From NCBI RefSeq assembly GCF_003201815.1, contig NZ_QJKB01000002.1, positions 186,001 to 250,000 of the forward strand: a stretch of DNA of 64,000 nt, read 5' to 3'. Below are positions 62,530 to 64,000 of the stretch, in pieces. Every line of letters begins with the position of its first letter. Positions within the stretch are counted from its first letter, which is position 1. The notes under the pieces are model-generated. The model searched no databases. It saw nothing but the letters and a program-made list of their open reading frames with translations, and was not told where the DNA came from. Source of the stretch: Undibacterium pigrum. GTDB taxonomy: Bacteria; Pseudomonadota; Gammaproteobacteria; Burkholderiales; Burkholderiaceae_D. Made by a program: the position numbers and the translations under genes.

Positions 62530-64000
62530 CTAATTTTTATTGAAACCTAATGCCCTCACCAGTTTACCAGCAGTTGCCATGATCAAGGAGGGTTCTTCAT
62601 CAGTATAGTCGTTGCGTACCGGTGTCGCTTGTACTTGCTGTACCCGTCTTACCGTATTTGCAGAATTATCCAGTTTGAAAGCCGAGACAGCTCTGGCCAG
62701 GTTATTGGCCTGCTCTTCCATACTCTCGGCTGCTGCTGCTGCCTCTTCTACCAGTGCGGCATTTTGTTGTGTCATTTCATCCATCTGATTGATGGCACGG
62801 TTGACTTCTTCTATGCCTGAACTTTGTTCCTGGCCAGCCGCCGTGATCTCTGCCATGATCTGCGCTACATGTTTGACCGAGCTGACGATTTCAGTCATGG
62901 TCTTGCCCGCCGCATCGACCAGCTTGCCACCAGCATCGACTTTTTCAACCGAGTCACCGATCAGAGTCTTGATTTCCTTGGCGGCACTGGCACTGCGCTG
63001 GGCCAGGTTACGCACCTCGGATGCCACGACAGCAAAGCCGCGCCCCTGTTCACCGGCACGGGCCGCTTCCACTGCCGCATTCAGCGCCAGGATATTGGTC
63101 TGGAAGGCAATACCGTCGATGACGCTGATGATGTCGACAATCTTGCGTGAGCTTTCCTTGATGGAGTTCATGGTATGCACGACCTTGCCCACTTCTTCAC
63201 CACCCTTGATGGCAAAGTTGGATGCAGAAGTAACCAGGCCATTGGCCTGTCTGGCATTATCGGCATTGTGTCTGACAGTGGCGGTAATTTCTTCCATGGA
63301 GCTGGCGGTTTCTTCCAGCGCACCAGCCTGGTTTTCAGTACGGGAAGAAAGGTCAGAGTTACCCGTAGAGATTTCTACTGCGGCAATCGCAATGGCGTCA
63401 GTACCCTGCCTGACTTCACTGACGATATTGTGCAGGTTGTCACTCATTTCCTTGAGTGCATTCAGCAGCTCACTGATTTCATCCGTGCCGTCAGAGGCTT
63501 CGCGGAAAGTAAGCTCACCCGCAGCAACGCGCTTGGCAATCGAGACGGCATCCCGCAAAGGTGTGGTGATGCTGCGTGTCAGGAAGATGGAAAATCCCGC
63601 ACCAAATAACAGTATGACTGCACCAATGGCGAACAGTGTCATGGTCAGTTGCTTGCCCTTGCTTTCGGCAATGGCAGACAATTCAGAGGCTGATTTGTTT
63701 TGGATATCCACCAGTTTATTGATTTCAAGCAAGGCTTTTTGTTGCAGTGGGTCAACCTGGGTGGCAATGAGTTTGACCGCTTCTTCACCATTAAAGGCCA
63801 GCAGCATTTTCATGGCTTCTTTGATGGGCACGTCAATTTGCTTGTCGAATTCAGAAACGCTGTCGACTATTTTCTTTTCTTCATCGCTGAGACCCAGGGC
63901 AACGAGTTTTTCGCGGGCTTCGGCAAAACGGGCTTGCTGTTTTTTGGAAATGGTTTTTTGTTTGTCGATTTCACCAATATCGCTTTGCAGGCCGATATTG
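62530..64000 (-). CDS. Methyl-accepting chemotaxis protein, cut by right window edge
   Basis: The frame is open to base 64000, so the N-terminus lies outside; 489 residues are visible. Upstream of the apparent GTG at 63831 the protein continues with KLVALGLSDEEKKIVDSVSEF, part of a four-helix-bundle (4HB_MCP) sensor. A membrane helix (LTMTLFAIGAVILLFGAGFSI), HAMP and a signalling domain with the tip [33 protein letters not shown] follow. The C-terminus ends in VRALGFNKN with no CheR-binding pentapeptide. The HDOD gene lies just downstream. Confidence 0.92.
   Translation of the reverse strand, partial: NIGLQSDIGEIDKQKTISKKQQARFAEAREKLVALGLSDEEKKIVDSVSEFDKQIDVPIKEAMKMLLAFNGEEAVKLIATQVDPLQQKALLEINKLVDIQNKSASELSAIAESKGKQLTMTLFAIGAVILLFGAGFSIFLTRSITTPLRDAVSIAKRVAAGELTFREASDGTDEISELLNALKEMSDNLHNIVSEVRQGTDAIAIAAVEISTGNSDLSSRTENQAGALEETASSMEEITATVRHNADNARQANGLVTSASNFAIKGGEEVGKVVHTMNSIKESSRKIVDIISVIDGIAFQTNILALNAAVEAARAGEQGRGFAVVASEVRNLAQRSASAAKEIKTLIGDSVEKVDAGGKLVDAAGKTMTEIVSSVKHVAQIMAEITAAGQEQSSGIEEVNRAINQMDEMTQQNAALVEEAAAAAESMEEQANNLARAVSAFKLDNSANTVRRVQQVQATPVRNDYTDEEPSLIMATAGKLVRALGFNKN

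Noticed and set aside
1-64000. tRNA, rRNA and prophage or integrative element genes
   Set aside because: No cloverleaf with T-loop and anticodon pattern, no rRNA sequence, and no integrase, capsid or transposase gene was found by eye on either strand.

Overview
The window looks like chromosome of a betaproteobacterium of the order Burkholderiales, probably the Oxalobacteraceae and perhaps Undibacterium-like. This placement is inferred from the protein families (TctD/TctE, orphan Bug receptors, TorF porin, AlaC, SlyX, a kdpFABCDE operon with a small leader ORF) and a moderate GC content judged by eye; no rRNA or tRNA gene is present to confirm it. There is no prophage, integrase, transposase or CRISPR array. 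About 58 coding sequences are supported, with several structured non-coding repeats between them.

Layout. 1-8.6 kb: a Phd/YefM antitoxin cut by the window edge, a GNAT acetyltransferase and serine hydrolase pair, a periplasmic DJ-1/PfpI protein divergent from a GlxA-type AraC regulator, a thioredoxin-like protein, a second GNAT, a one-domain asparaginase and an M16 peptidase. 9-17.5 kb: hisC, a MarR repressor divergent from a ferric-siderophore reductase, a LysR regulator divergent from D-tartrate dehydratase, a lethal-factor-like metallopeptidase, a SUKH-like protein, alaC and a DyP peroxidase. 17.5-29.1 kb: a MASE1-PAS-PAS-GGDEF-EAL protein, then the potassium cassette (small ORF, kdpF, A, B, C, D, E) behind a promoter region with 15-bp-spaced repeats. 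29.2-33.1 kb: a TorF porin, then a compact minus-strand operon (orf132, dapA, ParA-like, four-helix membrane protein, ParA-like) that is the least explained gene set here.

33.2-48.7 kb: a 1238-residue beta-propeller hybrid histidine kinase, an iron-type ABC transporter with a fused permease, a Bug receptor, a LivJ-type binding protein, a chemoreceptor and a TctD/TctE two-component pair. 48.7-64 kb: a CsoR/RcnR-family repressor, a family-3 binding protein, a B12-binding radical SAM protein, small exported or membrane peptides, two HDOD proteins, an esterase, an orphan MazF/PemK toxin, a GH18 chitinase, slyX, a metallo-hydrolase/P450/binding-protein run, and a chemoreceptor cut by the right edge.

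How they work together. The Kdp set is a complete high-affinity potassium uptake system with its own sensor and regulator. The 37-42 kb transport genes, the neighbouring hybrid kinase and the TctDE pair suggest sensing and uptake of iron and/or carboxylates, but no gene here closes the signalling path. Several 3' ends are shared with palindromic elements: REP-like hairpins lie between convergent genes, and two MITE-like elements abut or supply stop codons.
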